Assembly (NCBI RefSeq): GCF_024699075.1
Contig: NZ_JAILQF010000177.1
Coordinates: 1-13,737 of the forward strand
DNA: 13,737 bases
Direction of reading: 5' to 3'
Source of the DNA: Butyrivibrio sp.
GTDB lineage: Bacteria > Bacillota_A > Clostridia > Lachnospirales > Lachnospiraceae
Numbering within the stretch: the first letter of the stretch is position 1; every line of letters begins with the position of its first letter. The position numbers and the translations under genes are program-made. Shown here one piece after another: positions 13,715 to 13,737 of this stretch. The notes beneath the pieces are model-generated. The model was not told the origin of the DNA. It was given only the letters and a program-made list of their open reading frames with translations, and did no database searches.

Positions 13715-13737
13715 AGGATTGTGAGAGTTTCGAAGAA

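Noticed and set aside
13621..13737. Minus-strand open frame running in from the window edge to a TGA at 13621-13623 (38 codons)
   Set aside because: It runs straight through the nested hairpins, and its translation (for example ISSKLESK at the end) is dictated by the inverted repeats. A structured non-coding element explains it better.

Overview
The window is AT-rich, with strong AGGAGG-type ribosome binding sites, short intergenic gaps and tightly overlapping operon genes. Together with an ECF-type importer, a cytoplasmic GH31 glycosidase and a DUF2339 membrane protein, this suggests a low-GC Firmicute, most likely a gut or rumen Lachnospiraceae (Butyrivibrio-like). The taxonomy is inferred from style and gene content, not from a marker gene.

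Layout. 1-485: the last codons of an upstream gene, then a small four-helix membrane protein coupled to it, closed by a clear intrinsic terminator. 486-1500: a sigma-A-type promoter, a CmoM/SmtA-like SAM methyltransferase, and an elaborate hairpin terminator. 1501-8854: a TetR-family regulator whose promoter carries a 34-bp perfect palindrome, followed by a transport operon. The operon encodes an MptD/Trep_Strep-type ECF S component, a CbiQ/EcfT-type T component, a very long protein joining a duplicated ECF ATPase (A1A2) to a complete ABC half-transporter, and a second ABC half-transporter. Its genes overlap or nearly touch, so they are very probably co-transcribed and translationally coupled. 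8855-9067: a structured leader with a terminator-like hairpin directly before the next gene. 9068-11461: a GH31 alpha-glucosidase/alpha-xylosidase-type enzyme. 11429-13582, minus strand: a DUF2339 polytopic membrane protein, overlapping the glycosidase tail to tail by 33 bp. 13583-13737: a highly structured upstream region with two or three nested hairpins and a possible mutually exclusive pairing around a ribosome binding site.

The most interesting unit is the 1.5-8.9 kb transport locus. S + T + A1A2 is a complete ECF importer. The two ABC half-transporters form the kind of heterodimer represented by exporter-fold proteins such as IrtAB/YbtPQ, some of which import metal-siderophore complexes. 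Here the ECF ATPase pair and the first half-transporter are one open reading frame with three nucleotide-binding domains. A ribosome binding site and ATG survive at the junction, so the cell may make the fused protein, the separate half-transporter, or both. The linker before the third NBD carries an 18-bp in-frame tandem repeat. The intergenic region before the S gene holds a 21-bp wobble-paired hairpin and a 9+9 bp inverted repeat that could be an operator. The substrate cannot be read from the sequence; metal or metallophore uptake is a hypothesis.
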